Source of the DNA: CAIJXB01 sp964439595
GTDB taxonomy: Bacteria; Chlamydiota; Chlamydiia; Chlamydiales; Rhabdochlamydiaceae
Assembly: GCA_964439595.1 (NCBI GenBank)
Contig: CAYTOK010000019.1
Span: forward strand, 1 to 32,177
Reading direction: 5' to 3'
Length of the DNA stretch: 32,177 nt
Under the pieces are notes generated by a model, which was not told the origin of the DNA, ran no database searches, and saw only the letters and a list, made by a program, of their open reading frames with translations. The position numbers and the translations under genes were made by a program. Position 1 is the first letter of the stretch. Each line of letters opens with the position of its first letter. Below, one piece after another: positions 25,123 through 32,177 of the stretch.

Positions 25123-25524
25123 ATGCTACATTCTGTAGATTCGACTTTGGGAAGTCCGTTACTTACACGAGAAGAGATTCTTCTTTCTCCCCATTTTGTA
25201 AAAAGCTCTCGTATTCCTGTAATCGGCTCTATTGCTTCTGCTTCCATTGTTATATATTCTCTTAGCATGGCTACAAAGCATAGCTGCTCTTCTCAGGTGG
25301 TTGTTTTACAAGAAAATACAGGGGACGGGGAAGCTTTGTCTGAACGGAAAAATAGTGCATTTTTAAAGCTAGCTGGTTTCCATGGAATCAACGTGTTTAC
25401 TTTGGGCTTTTTAGCTTGTTGTTATTCTAAAGAAGAGGTAGGTGAAAAAGAACGATATAGTAGTTCTAGTTCTTTTGATATTAAGAGTATGATGAGGCAG
25501 TTGCAAGTGAACGAGAATACGTGA
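25123..25524 (+). CDS. Two-helix membrane protein of unknown function
   Basis: This is a 133-residue unknown protein. Hydrophobic segments lie at about 32-51 and 82-103, with a charged loop of about 30 residues between (ENTGDGEALSERKNS). Its tail is Ser- and charge-rich. The layout, with a hydrophobic helix, an acidic loop ending in R-K-x-S, then a second helix, resembles the N-terminal region of the adjacent AAA+ protein. The start is firm: AAGGAG, six bases, ATG; a TTG two codons earlier is less likely. Two-helix proteins in chlamydiae include inclusion membrane (Inc) proteins, but the loop here is longer than the tight hairpin typical of Incs. Confidence 0.65.
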   Translation: MLHSVDSTLGSPLLTREEILLSPHFVKSSRIPVIGSIASASIVIYSLSMATKHSCSSQVVVLQENTGDGEALSERKNSAFLKLAGFHGINVFTLGFLACCYSKEEVGEKERYSSSSSFDIKSMMRQLQVNENT

Positions 25525-25531
25525 GGGCTTT

Positions 25532-25813
25532 ATGAATTGTTTTAAATGTGGCCTTTTTATAGAGAGTGGTCCTCTTAAAAAAATAGGTTTTAGGGATTAC
25601 TGTGAAAATTGTGGGGCATCGCTTCACTGCTGTTTGGGTTGCAAGTATTATCAAGTAGGGCTTTCTAATAATTGTAAAATTCCGGGAACAGAGAAAATTG
25701 TAGATTGCTCTGCAAATAACTTTTGTGAGGAATTTGCAGTACGAGAACAGGAATCTGTTTCGACAAAAAAAAACTCAGGTGGAGCTGCAAGGTTTGACGA
25801 TCTATTTAAGTAG
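25532..25813 (+). CDS. Small cysteine-rich zinc-ribbon-like protein
   Basis: The 93-residue protein has ten cysteines: C3xxC6, C24xxC27, C33, C34, C37, C48, C59 and C65. The first two pairs form a classical zinc-ribbon arrangement, and the later cysteines could make a second metal site. The C-terminal 25 residues are hydrophilic. There is no membrane segment or signal. It lies seven bases after the two-helix protein gene, with GAGGG before the ATG, so they are probably co-transcribed. Its function is unknown; protein- or nucleic-acid binding is a generic inference. It is convergent with the carbonic anhydrase, with one base between stops. Confidence 0.8.
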   Translation: MNCFKCGLFIESGPLKKIGFRDYCENCGASLHCCLGCKYYQVGLSNNCKIPGTEKIVDCSANNFCEEFAVREQESVSTKKNSGGAARFDDLFK

Positions 25814-25814
25814 G

Positions 25815-26477
25815 CTACTTTAGTCTTAGCAGGATGTTTATTGCTTCATCATTATCTATGAGAACAAAACGATCATAAATCTCTTCAAAGTTGTAGACAT
25901 CTCCTTTAGCTAAATCGAAATACCACCCGTGAATATTCAAAGTTCCTTCCTTGAGCCTTTTTTGGACGAGGGGATAAGTTTTTAGATGTTCTATTTGTTT
26001 GATGACGTTTATTTGGGAGAGTTGATTGTTTTGGCTTAGTTCTTTGTTTGTGAAGCTGCAGTCTTTTAAGTGTGATGCGCTGCATCCGCAAAAAGAAAGC
26101 CATCCTTTTAGATTGCCATCCTCTAGCTTATCTATTCCGGATAGTACGGCATTCATAGCGCCGCAGTCTGAGTGTCCACAAACAATGATATCTTTTACAG
26201 GCAAATTTTGTAGTGAGAAATGAATAGCGGCGGCTTCTGAAAAGGCACTTTCAGGAGGGGATTCTTTTGTAGAAGGGATGATATTTCCGACATTCCGTAT
26301 AACAAAAACATCTCCTGGATTTGTAGATGCAAAAACATTGGGGGCTACTCGACTATCTGAGCAGGCAATTAAAAGAACATCAGGAGACTGCCGTTCTGCC
26401 AGGTGGCTAAAATTAACAATATAGTCTTCAAGGCACTTTGTTCTAAATTCTAAAATACCACGAATAAGCTTTTTCAA
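25815..26477 (-). CDS. Beta-class carbonic anhydrase
   Basis: The enzyme interconverts CO2 and bicarbonate in the cytoplasm, supplying bicarbonate for carboxylases. The 220-residue protein has the beta-class zinc ligands: Cys39 and Asp41 in ACSDSRVAP, and His102 and Cys105 in GHSDCGAM. The DPGDxFVIRNVGN-type motif reads NPGDVFVIRNVGN. The start is TTG, supported by AGGAG six bases upstream; no ATG is available near the N-terminus. It is convergent with the cysteine-rich gene. Confidence 0.95.
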   Translation of the reverse strand: MKKLIRGILEFRTKCLEDYIVNFSHLAERQSPDVLLIACSDSRVAPNVFASTNPGDVFVIRNVGNIIPSTKESPPESAFSEAAAIHFSLQNLPVKDIIVCGHSDCGAMNAVLSGIDKLEDGNLKGWLSFCGCSASHLKDCSFTNKELSQNNQLSQINVIKQIEHLKTYPLVQKRLKEGTLNIHGWYFDLAKGDVYNFEEIYDRFVLIDNDEAINILLRLK

Positions 26478-26547
26478 TGGATCTCCTGCCAGCTAAAAGG
26501 TTTTACTTCTATTTTAGAGCATACCAAAAAATTGTCTATTTAACAAG

Positions 26548-26864
26548 TGGTTATTTTGATTCAACTTCATATAATTTTTTTACAAGTAAATGTTTATGTG
26601 ATGGTTAATCTAATTATTAATATAAATTCTTGTTAATTATTTTATTTTCCATAGTGAATGCTGAATTTTTCCAATTATATTACAGGGAGCTTTTTGCCCG
26701 TTAGGGAGTTGTGTGGATTTAAAAGAAAGATAAAAATTTAAAGCCTTTGGTTGTTTTTTTTAGCTCTAAGCTGTCTCAAAGAAATCATATTGTTCTTAAC
26801 TTCGCATATTAGATTTGGAAAATATTACAGATATCCGGATAATCCGGATATCTGTAGTTTTTTT
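26548..26864 (+). ncRNA. Candidate small RNA or attenuated leader upstream of the LicD-like gene
   Basis: The gap 26478-26895 has no plus-strand gene, yet it ends in a strong plus-strand terminator (26827-26864). A -10 box with the exact TATAAT sequence lies at 26570-26575, with TGGTTA 16 bases earlier. A transcript from about 26582 to 26864 would be around 280 bases with no open frame. It could be a separate small RNA or the leader of the downstream operon with an attenuator. The extent is inferred. Confidence 0.35.
26827..26864 (+). terminator. Strong intrinsic terminator or attenuator
   Basis: A perfect 14-base inverted repeat (ACAGATATCCGGAT at 26827-26840, complement at 26842-26855) with one central base is followed by AG and seven Ts (26858-26864). 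It is only 32 bases before the LicD-like start, with no gene upstream on this strand. Confidence 0.8.
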
Positions 26865-26895
26865 CTATGTCATTTTACATCGGGGGGATTAAGTA

Positions 26896-28023
26896 ATGAT
26901 GTCGCTTTGGAATAGTTTTTCTTTGTGGGTTATGCAGGCAGGGCTTCCTATGGTGGCTTTTTATCATGCACTTTGTCTTAGTTGTTTTTTTAATGTATCC
27001 AGTGAAGATGCCAAGGGCATAGAAAAAGCTGCTAATTTGTGTTTGGCTCCCACGCAGTATTTATTTGCCGGAAGAGTTGCTATACCTAGACAAGCAGAGG
27101 ATGGGGTAATTGTTTATTCCTTAGAACAAAGATTTAATTACGAAGATCCTGCTCTTTGGGTGAAAACAGCCGCAGCTTACCTTGCTTTGCCTTCTAGTCT
27201 TATTGTTGGTACTGTTTTAAAAGGCGCTTCTTATCTATCAGCAGATATGCGAAAAAAACAAGAAAAAATAGCTCTTAGTGTTGAAGAGGGGGGGGCTTTT
27301 TTTCAGTCTAAAAATGCTTACTACAGATCTTTGGGCGTAGCTATAACGTCATTTAACGAGGCTGAAAAAGTATCTTCTTTGGGATATCAAAGACGACCTG
27401 AGGATTTGGATAAGTTAAAAATAGAAAAAGAGGCGCTTAAAGATATAGTTTCCCTACTAAATGAAAAGGAAATTATTTACTGGTTAGATTGTGGCTCTTG
27501 TCTTGGGGCTTATCGTTATGGTGGTGTTATCCCTTGGGACTGGGATTTGGATATAGCTATTTTGCAGCCCGATTTTGATAACGTGCGCCATGTTCTTTCT
27601 TCGTTAGATCCTAATAAATATATGGTTCAAGACTGGTCTAGTAGGGATAACCCTAAAAGTTATCTGAAAATATACGTAAAGGAAGTGAATGCTCTTATTG
27701 ACATTTATCACTTTGCTCTTGATGGAGAGAAAAAAGAAGTGAGATCTATTTTATCTAACGGAAAGAGCGTGTTCTTACCAAAATCCTGGAAGGCTTGGGA
27801 GTCAAGGTATACGATTCCTACCCCATTTTCTTATGTCTTTCCGTTGAAGAAAATCAATTTCGATGGGGTAGAAGCGTATATCCCTCATGAAACTGAAAAA
27901 TACTTGCAGCAAAGATATGGCGAAAATATTGCCCCTGTTAAAATATACAACGCTGCTACAGGGAATTATGAAAAAGATGAAAGCCATCCTTATTGGCAAA
28001 TTCAATATGTGAATACAAGATAG
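26896..28023 (+). CDS. LicD-like nucleotidyltransferase-fold protein with membrane-associated N-terminus
   Basis: The 375-residue protein has a LicD/fukutin-type nucleotidyltransferase domain in its C-terminal half. The key motif is GSCLGAYRYGGVIPWDWDLD (200-219), with acidic residues Asp215, Asp217 and Asp219; the GG and W-D-x-D-x-D pattern matches LicD. In other bacteria LicD transfers phosphocholine to surface glycans, and fukutin-type proteins act on sugar phosphates. The N-terminal 120 residues include hydrophobic stretches at about 8-32 and 92-114. They share spaced landmarks with the orphan at 9191-9850. GGGGGG lies before the first of two adjacent ATGs. It heads an operon with trmO and the DUF502 gene. 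The acceptor is unknown. Confidence 0.8.
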   Translation: MMSLWNSFSLWVMQAGLPMVAFYHALCLSCFFNVSSEDAKGIEKAANLCLAPTQYLFAGRVAIPRQAEDGVIVYSLEQRFNYEDPALWVKTAAAYLALPSSLIVGTVLKGASYLSADMRKKQEKIALSVEEGGAFFQSKNAYYRSLGVAITSFNEAEKVSSLGYQRRPEDLDKLKIEKEALKDIVSLLNEKEIIYWLDCGSCLGAYRYGGVIPWDWDLDIAILQPDFDNVRHVLSSLDPNKYMVQDWSSRDNPKSYLKIYVKEVNALIDIYHFALDGEKKEVRSILSNGKSVFLPKSWKAWESRYTIPTPFSYVFPLKKINFDGVEAYIPHETEKYLQQRYGENIAPVKIYNAATGNYEKDESHPYWQIQYVNTR

Positions 28024-28030
28024 GGAAGAA

Positions 28031-28861
28031 ATGGTTCAAATAGATCCTGTTGCCTATTTTTCTTCTTCTTTTAGAGATAAACCAGATTTGCCAAGACAGG
28101 GGAGTCTTGCTTTACACAATCAAGGTGTTTTGCAATTTTTGCCCGGAAAGAATTATGAACAAGCTTTAGAAGATTTACAAGGAATTGATAGGATTTGGAT
28201 TGTATTTTGGATGCACAAAGTCTCTTCTTGGCGCCCTAAAATACAACCCCCTCGCTCTGTTTCTAAAAAAGGTGTTTTTGCTACAAGATCCCCTCATAGA
28301 CCAAATCCAATAGGCCTTTCTTGTGTAAAGCTTATTTCTGTTGTAGGCTTAAATCTTGTAATAGAGGGGCATGACTTATTGGATGGAACCCCTATTTTAG
28401 ATGTGAAGCCTTATTTGTCATATGCAGATAGTTTTCCAGACGCAGGCTGTGGTTGGCTTGATGAAATGGGGTCTTTATCTCCCAATAAGGTGATTTTTTC
28501 TACGCTTGCTTTAGAGCAAATCACCTTTTTAGAGAAAGCTGGACTTTCTAATTTGTTATGTAACCTAGAGGAAAGGCTCCGGTTTTTTACCAAGGAAACA
28601 TCATGTAATAGAATAGAAAAAATATCTTCAGATTTATATTTACAGGCATATAAATCTTGGCGTCTTATTTTTCAAAAAGACAAAGAAATTACTGTTATGG
28701 CTCTTTTCAGTGGGTATAAGCAGGAAGTCTTAGAGGGGGCTTCGGAGTCTGTTTGGGGAGATCTTTCCTTGCATCAGAGTTTTCTTGAGGTGTTTAAAAT
28801 AGATATAAAGAAGTGTTTTACTGACATGGGTTTTTTAAATATATATTTAGGAGGTGTTTAA
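28031..28861 (+). CDS. trmO: tRNA N6-threonylcarbamoyladenosine methyltransferase TrmO-like (UPF0066)
   Basis: TrmO methylates t6A37 of tRNA-Thr using SAM, via a beta-barrel (TsaA/UPF0066) domain. The signature KGVFATRSPHRPNPIGLS is near residues 78-96, followed by the LDGTPILDVKPY block. The N-terminal FRDKPDLPRQG is also typical. At 276 residues it is longer than Escherichia coli TrmO (about 235); the C-terminal part is divergent. It starts seven bases after the LicD-like gene, with AGGGAAG before the ATG. The downstream DUF502 gene begins one base after its stop. Confidence 0.88.
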   Translation: MVQIDPVAYFSSSFRDKPDLPRQGSLALHNQGVLQFLPGKNYEQALEDLQGIDRIWIVFWMHKVSSWRPKIQPPRSVSKKGVFATRSPHRPNPIGLSCVKLISVVGLNLVIEGHDLLDGTPILDVKPYLSYADSFPDAGCGWLDEMGSLSPNKVIFSTLALEQITFLEKAGLSNLLCNLEERLRFFTKETSCNRIEKISSDLYLQAYKSWRLIFQKDKEITVMALFSGYKQEVLEGASESVWGDLSLHQSFLEVFKIDIKKCFTDMGFLNIYLGGV

Positions 28862-28862
28862 A

Positions 28863-29456
28863 GTGGGTAAGATTTTTAAAAGAGGCATGATTGCAGTGGC
28901 TCCTGTTGCTTTGACACTGGCTTTATTGATGTGGCTTTTTAATACATTAGAAGCTCTTTTCAAAGCTCCGGTGGAGGCCTTGATTGGAAAAGAGTATTAT
29001 TTTTCGGGGCTTGGTATTTTAGTTGCTTTTTTTCTGATTTTTATTGTTGGGGTTATAATCAATAATTGGCTTATTCAAAGAATATCCAACTGGTTTGATT
29101 CGCTTTTGAGCCGTATACCTTTAGTTAAGACGTTATATAGCTCTATAGGGGAAGTAATGAGCCATTTTCGCTCTAAAGATAGTCGTAAAGAGGGACAGGT
29201 TGTTGTTGTTGAAATTTTAGGCATGAAACTTGTGGGTATTGTGACGAGGGATTCTTTTTTGGAAGGACCTGCGGGTATTGGAGAAGAGGGTGATGTCGCT
29301 GTGTATCTTCCCATGAGTTATCAAATTGGAGGGTATACAGTTATTTTGCCAAGGTCTCAAGTGAAAAAATTGAATATGACCATGGAAGAAGGTATGCGCT
29401 TCACCATGACGGCTGGAGTTTTATCGCAAAGCAAGAGAGTTCCTCCTGTCAAATAA
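28863..29456 (+). CDS. DUF502 family membrane protein
   Basis: The 197-residue protein has two N-terminal membrane helices (about 8-28 and 48-68), followed by a cytoplasmic-type domain. That domain carries the DUF502 features RIPLVKTLYSSIGEV, GMKLVGIVTR and VAVYLPMSYQIGGYTVILPRSQV. DUF502 proteins are widespread and uncharacterised. I chose the GTG at 28863, eight bases after a perfect AGGAGG in the end of trmO; the earlier in-frame GTG at 28854 overlaps that site. It is the last gene of the operon. Confidence 0.88.
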   Translation: MGKIFKRGMIAVAPVALTLALLMWLFNTLEALFKAPVEALIGKEYYFSGLGILVAFFLIFIVGVIINNWLIQRISNWFDSLLSRIPLVKTLYSSIGEVMSHFRSKDSRKEGQVVVVEILGMKLVGIVTRDSFLEGPAGIGEEGDVAVYLPMSYQIGGYTVILPRSQVKKLNMTMEEGMRFTMTAGVLSQSKRVPPVK

Positions 29457-29461
29457 GCTGC

Positions 29462-29490
29462 GGTAGCACTATGTCCAGTGCGCCTTTATT
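29462..29490 (+). terminator. Possible terminator after the DUF502 gene
   Basis: GCACT (29466-29470) pairs with AGTGC (29477-29481), extended by GGT/GCC around a bulged A. TTTATT follows. The T-run is imperfect. Confidence 0.4.
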
Positions 29491-29603
29491 GCCAATTTTT
29501 TGAATCTTCTTTTAAGTCTTTTATAGTTTCTATTAAATAATATATTGAATAATTAATTATTTTTTGACATTATGAGGTGTATATTAAAAAATAGGCGGTA
29601 TCT

Positions 29604-30674
29604 ATGTCGAAAGAAGTAATTCTTATTACAGGGTGTAGCGGTAGAATTGGTTTTAAAGCAGCAGAGTGTTTTGCTGAGAAATATCAAGTAGTTGGCTTTG
29701 ATGTATTCTTAGCGGGAAACTTGCCAGGAATGGAACTAGTTAGCGTTGATATGGGATCAGATGACAGCGTTGCTTGTGGACTGGAGTATGTAAAGAAAAA
29801 GTATGGAAATAAGCTCGTTGCCGTGATTCACCTTGCTGCCTACTATAGTTTTACCGGTGGGGGATGGGGTAATTACCAAAGGATTACTGTAGATGGGACT
29901 AGAAGGCTTTTAGAAGGATTAGCTAAGGAATTTATCTGTGATCAGTTTATTTTTTCTAGTACAATGTTAGTTCATGCTCCTTGTCTACCTGGAGAGAAAA
30001 TTACGGAAGATTGGCCCGTTGATCCCAAGTGGCAGTATCCTAAATCGAAAGTTCTTGTGGAAAAATTAATGCATGAGCTTCGAGGTGATATGAGCATTGT
30101 ATCGATGCGTATTGCAGGGGTATATGATAACAGGTGCCATTCCATTCCTCTTTCTAATCAAATTCAACGAATCTATGAAAATCAATTGGAAGGTCATGTT
30201 TTTGCAGGAGATCTTACGCACGGAGCTTCTTTTGTGCATATGGATGATGTAATAGAGGCTCTTAGGCTTGCTGTAGAAAAAAGAAAAGAACTTCCTAAAG
30301 AGCTTACAGTACTTATAGGCGAAGAAGAAACTCTTAGCTATGATGCTTTACAAAGAGGTTTTTCTTCGTTAATCTATGGAAAGGAATGGAAGACGATATC
30401 CTTACCTAAACCCTTAGCAAAGATAGGCGCGGTTATAAAACAGCACCTACCTTTCGTGAAAAAGACTTTTATTAAGCCTTGGATGATAGAACTAGCCGAC
30501 GATCATTACGAGTTAGATGTAACTAGAGCTAAAAAAACACTTGGATGGTACCCTAAAAAGAAATTACGAGAAGTATATCCTCTTTGGGTTGAAGAGTTAA
30601 AAAAAGAACCTTTAGCTTGGTATCATGAAAATAAACTAAAGCCTAGTGCTTGGGTGGCAAAACAAAAATCATGA
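29604..30674 (+). CDS. Extended SDR family NAD-dependent epimerase/dehydratase
   Basis: The 356-residue protein is an extended short-chain dehydrogenase/reductase. It has the glycine-rich nucleotide motif TGCSGRIG (9-16), the IHLAAY segment, the SST catalytic serine block (FSSTMLVHA) and the active-site YPKSK with Tyr and Lys. The C-terminal substrate domain ends in LGWYPKKKLREV, as in sugar epimerases. The substrate is unknown and need not be a nucleotide sugar. Its stop overlaps the start of the VKOR/SPW gene by four bases (ATGA), indicating a tightly coupled pair. TTGACA at 29564-29569 is a consensus -35, but no -10 box sits at standard spacing. Confidence 0.9.
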   Translation: MSKEVILITGCSGRIGFKAAECFAEKYQVVGFDVFLAGNLPGMELVSVDMGSDDSVACGLEYVKKKYGNKLVAVIHLAAYYSFTGGGWGNYQRITVDGTRRLLEGLAKEFICDQFIFSSTMLVHAPCLPGEKITEDWPVDPKWQYPKSKVLVEKLMHELRGDMSIVSMRIAGVYDNRCHSIPLSNQIQRIYENQLEGHVFAGDLTHGASFVHMDDVIEALRLAVEKRKELPKELTVLIGEEETLSYDALQRGFSSLIYGKEWKTISLPKPLAKIGAVIKQHLPFVKKTFIKPWMIELADDHYELDVTRAKKTLGWYPKKKLREVYPLWVEELKKEPLAWYHENKLKPSAWVAKQKS

Positions 30675-31909
30675 CGGAAGGATCTAGAAATAAAATACCT
30701 TTATTTTTTTTCGTTTTGGGTTTTTGGCTTTTAGCAGCACCTGCGACTTTTGGTTGTAAACTTTCTTTGATGTGTTTTAGTGATTATATTTCCGGAATAC
30801 TTCTTTGTGTTTTGGGACTCCTTGCTTATAAAACTGCGCTAAGAAGTTTATATGTAGTAGGTGTTTTTATAGGTATCTGGCTTCAGATGGCCCCTCTTCT
30901 TTTTTGGGCAAAGGAGCCGTCTTTTTATGTAAGCGATACGCTCATAGGGTTTTTGGTTATCACGTTATCTAATTTTCTTCTTGGGTTTTTTAAAGAAGAA
31001 AAAGAAGAGGAATCGAATCCTCCAGGATGGTCTTTTAACCCCTCTGCATGGTCTCCTAGAATTGTGACTATTTTTTTGGCTATGGTTTGTTGGTTTTTAT
31101 CTAGATATTTAGCGTCTTATCAACTTGGCTATATCCATGAAGTATATGACCCTTTTTTTCAAGGGGGCACTGAAAAGGTAATAACTTCTAGCGTATCTAA
31201 ATTATTTCCCGTTCCGGATGCTGGACTTGGTGCTTTTGTATATTTTTTAGAGTTTCTTTTAGGGTGGATGGGGGGCTTTTTAAGATGGCGTAAAATGCCT
31301 TGGCTTACTATTTTTTTTGGAGCTATGGTTGTTCCAGCTGGAATGGTGAGCATTCTTCTTATTGCATCTCAACCGGTTTTTGTGGGGGCTTGGTGCGGCA
31401 TTTGTCTTGTTATTGCTTTTTGTATGCTTATTATGATCCTTTTAACAGCTCCAGAGGTTGTTGCTACAGTGGAACTCCTTGTTTTTGTTAAGAAAAATAA
31501 TAAGAATTTTTGGAAAGTTTTTTGGTCAGGTATTAACAAGTCTGAACTACCTGAAAAACCCGCATGTTACAAGTCGGGATTTTTTGCTTCTTTAGGACTC
31601 AGTTTTCCTTGGAATTTACTTCTTTCTGCTTGTATAGGTATTTGGCTTATGAGTTCTTCTGCTCTGCTTGGGATAGCTCGTCCTGGAGCAGACAGTTTAT
31701 ATATAGTGGGGCCGCTTCTTTTTGCTTTTTCCGTAATTTCTTTATCAAAATGCATTCGTTTTATTCGTTTTTTAAACCTTCCTTTAGCAGTGGTTCTTTT
31801 TTCTGCTCCTTTATGGATGGATGGTTTTTCTGTTTTTGGGACGATAAACAACGTATTTATAGGGATTGTTATCTTTTTGTTATGTTTTAAAAAAGAAAAA
31901 TCCCCATAA
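30671..31909 (+). CDS. VKOR-family membrane protein flanked by SPW-like repeats
   Basis: The 412-residue protein has about ten or more membrane helices. A central vitamin K epoxide reductase-type domain (about 130-265) contains DPFFQGGTEKV, SKLFPVPDAGLGA and the redox CxxC in GAWCGICL (Cys242, Cys245). On each side are helix pairs with a G-x-W-L-x-x-(A/S)-(P/S) pattern (GFWLLAAP, GIWLQMAP, GIWLMSSS), resembling SPW repeats. The loop cysteine pair of classical VKOR, which relays electrons, is absent. I started it at ATG 30671, inside the SDR stop, rather than at the earlier in-frame GTG/TTG-type start. Thiol oxidation or quinone reduction at the membrane is a family expectation only. Confidence 0.8.
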   Translation: MTEGSRNKIPLFFFVLGFWLLAAPATFGCKLSLMCFSDYISGILLCVLGLLAYKTALRSLYVVGVFIGIWLQMAPLLFWAKEPSFYVSDTLIGFLVITLSNFLLGFFKEEKEEESNPPGWSFNPSAWSPRIVTIFLAMVCWFLSRYLASYQLGYIHEVYDPFFQGGTEKVITSSVSKLFPVPDAGLGAFVYFLEFLLGWMGGFLRWRKMPWLTIFFGAMVVPAGMVSILLIASQPVFVGAWCGICLVIAFCMLIMILLTAPEVVATVELLVFVKKNNKNFWKVFWSGINKSELPEKPACYKSGFFASLGLSFPWNLLLSACIGIWLMSSSALLGIARPGADSLYIVGPLLFAFSVISLSKCIRFIRFLNLPLAVVLFSAPLWMDGFSVFGTINNVFIGIVIFLLCFKKEKSP

Positions 31910-32021
31910 GTAAATAAAAAAAGCGTTTTTCTTATAAAATTTGAGAGCTTTTCTGTTTCTTAATACTTTATTTTTTGATTTTTTAAATTCACAGCGGATT
32001 ATTAAAAAAAAAACAAAAAGT

Positions 32022-32177
32022 TTGCGCTAAAAGGGATATATTCGCTATAGTCTTGGCATCTTACTGAAACAGTCTTTTAAATAAGACGACGAGGTAGGAA
32101 AAGCTGAGCCGTAAGAGCCAGTGTTGATGTTTTGACAGCAGAGAATAAGTGATGAAATGTAGATAAATTTGTGTGGT
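32022..32177 (+). ncRNA. Promoter and structured, apparently non-coding sequence at the right edge
   Basis: TTGCGC (32022-32027) and TATAGT (32046-32051) are 18 bases apart. Downstream, from about 32058, no open frame is visible to the edge. Two hairpins occur: GTCTT/AAGAC (32072-32087) and CTG-A-GC with GC-CAG (32104-32121). It may be a small RNA or the leader of a gene or RNA operon beyond the window. The preceding 31910-32021 is AT-rich with no gene seen. Confidence 0.35.

Noticed and set aside
25123..25524. Typical Inc protein
   Set aside because: The two hydrophobic helices are separated by about 30 charged residues, rather than the tight bilobed hairpin of Inc proteins.
31567..31851. 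Minus-strand frame opposite the VKOR/SPW gene
   Set aside because: It is the antisense shadow of a well-supported membrane protein gene and has no family features.
32058..32177. RNase P RNA at the right edge
   Set aside because: Short strings (ACAGTC, a hairpin, AGGAAAAG, GTAAGAGC, ACAGCAGAGAATA) recall parts of RNase P RNA. The near-invariant GAGGAAAGTC element is not intact and the order of the motifs does not fit, so I list only an unassigned RNA candidate.
1..32177. tRNA, rRNA, CRISPR arrays, complete insertion sequences
   Set aside because: I looked through the intergenic regions and saw no cloverleaf with T-loop GTTCGA-type signature, no rRNA blocks, no spaced direct repeats and no intact transposase.

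Overview
The window looks like the chromosome of a chlamydia-like (environmental) member of the Chlamydiia, that is, a low-GC obligate intracellular bacterium outside Chlamydiaceae. The main evidence is gene order. The run rpmE, prfA, prmC, ffh, rpsP, trmD, rplS, rnhB reproduces the order I know from Chlamydia trachomatis (CT022 to CT029). The group pnp, rpsO, tadA plus a 75-residue protein reproduces CT842 to CT845. Aconitase, a GH63-type glycosidase, a LicD-like protein and many lineage-specific membrane proteins point away from Chlamydiaceae. Simkania- or Rhabdochlamydia-like is a guess from composition and content only.

Layout. 1-489 holds an unknown minus-strand gene with an in-frame stop that runs off the left edge. 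786-3055 carries brnQ (amino acid uptake) and trpS. 3057-5479 holds a PhnA/YjdM C-terminal domain protein, a large helical unknown protein and a degenerate second RNase HII. 5720-8955 is an operon of a small membrane protein and aconitase on the minus strand. 9191-10280 holds a membrane protein and a gene-poor stretch with a GC-rich long hairpin. 10281-14183 has the GH63-type glycosidase and an MFS transporter. 14252-16869 is rpsO-pnp on the minus strand with recognisable promoters, terminators and a leader hairpin. 17081-23609 is a long plus-strand tRNA editing, translation and secretion block ending with the canonical rnhB. 23740-25813 has a membrane AAA+ ATPase related to FtsH but without a protease domain, a two-helix membrane protein and a small cysteine-rich protein. 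25815-26477 is a beta carbonic anhydrase on the minus strand. 26896-29456 is a LicD-like / trmO / DUF502 operon. 29604-31909 is a translationally overlapped pair, an extended SDR and a VKOR/SPW-repeat membrane protein. The right edge has a promoter followed by structured, apparently non-coding sequence.

How it fits together. The centre is housekeeping: stop-codon recognition and release-factor methylation (prfA, prmC), signal recognition (ffh), ribosomal proteins, tRNA modification (tadA, trmD, trmO), RNA decay (pnp) and R-loop repair (rnhB). The flanks are accessory and host-adapted: uptake, efflux, sugar metabolism and membrane proteins of lineage-specific type.

The most unusual items are the RNase HII-like protein that has lost all four metal ligands, the protease-less FtsH-like AAA+ protein beside a small membrane protein of similar topology, an N-terminal domain shared between an orphan protein and the LicD-like protein, changes in the GTP-binding motifs of Ffh, and several unexplained intergenic RNA-like structures. 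No database search was possible. I saw no tRNA, rRNA, CRISPR array or complete insertion sequence.
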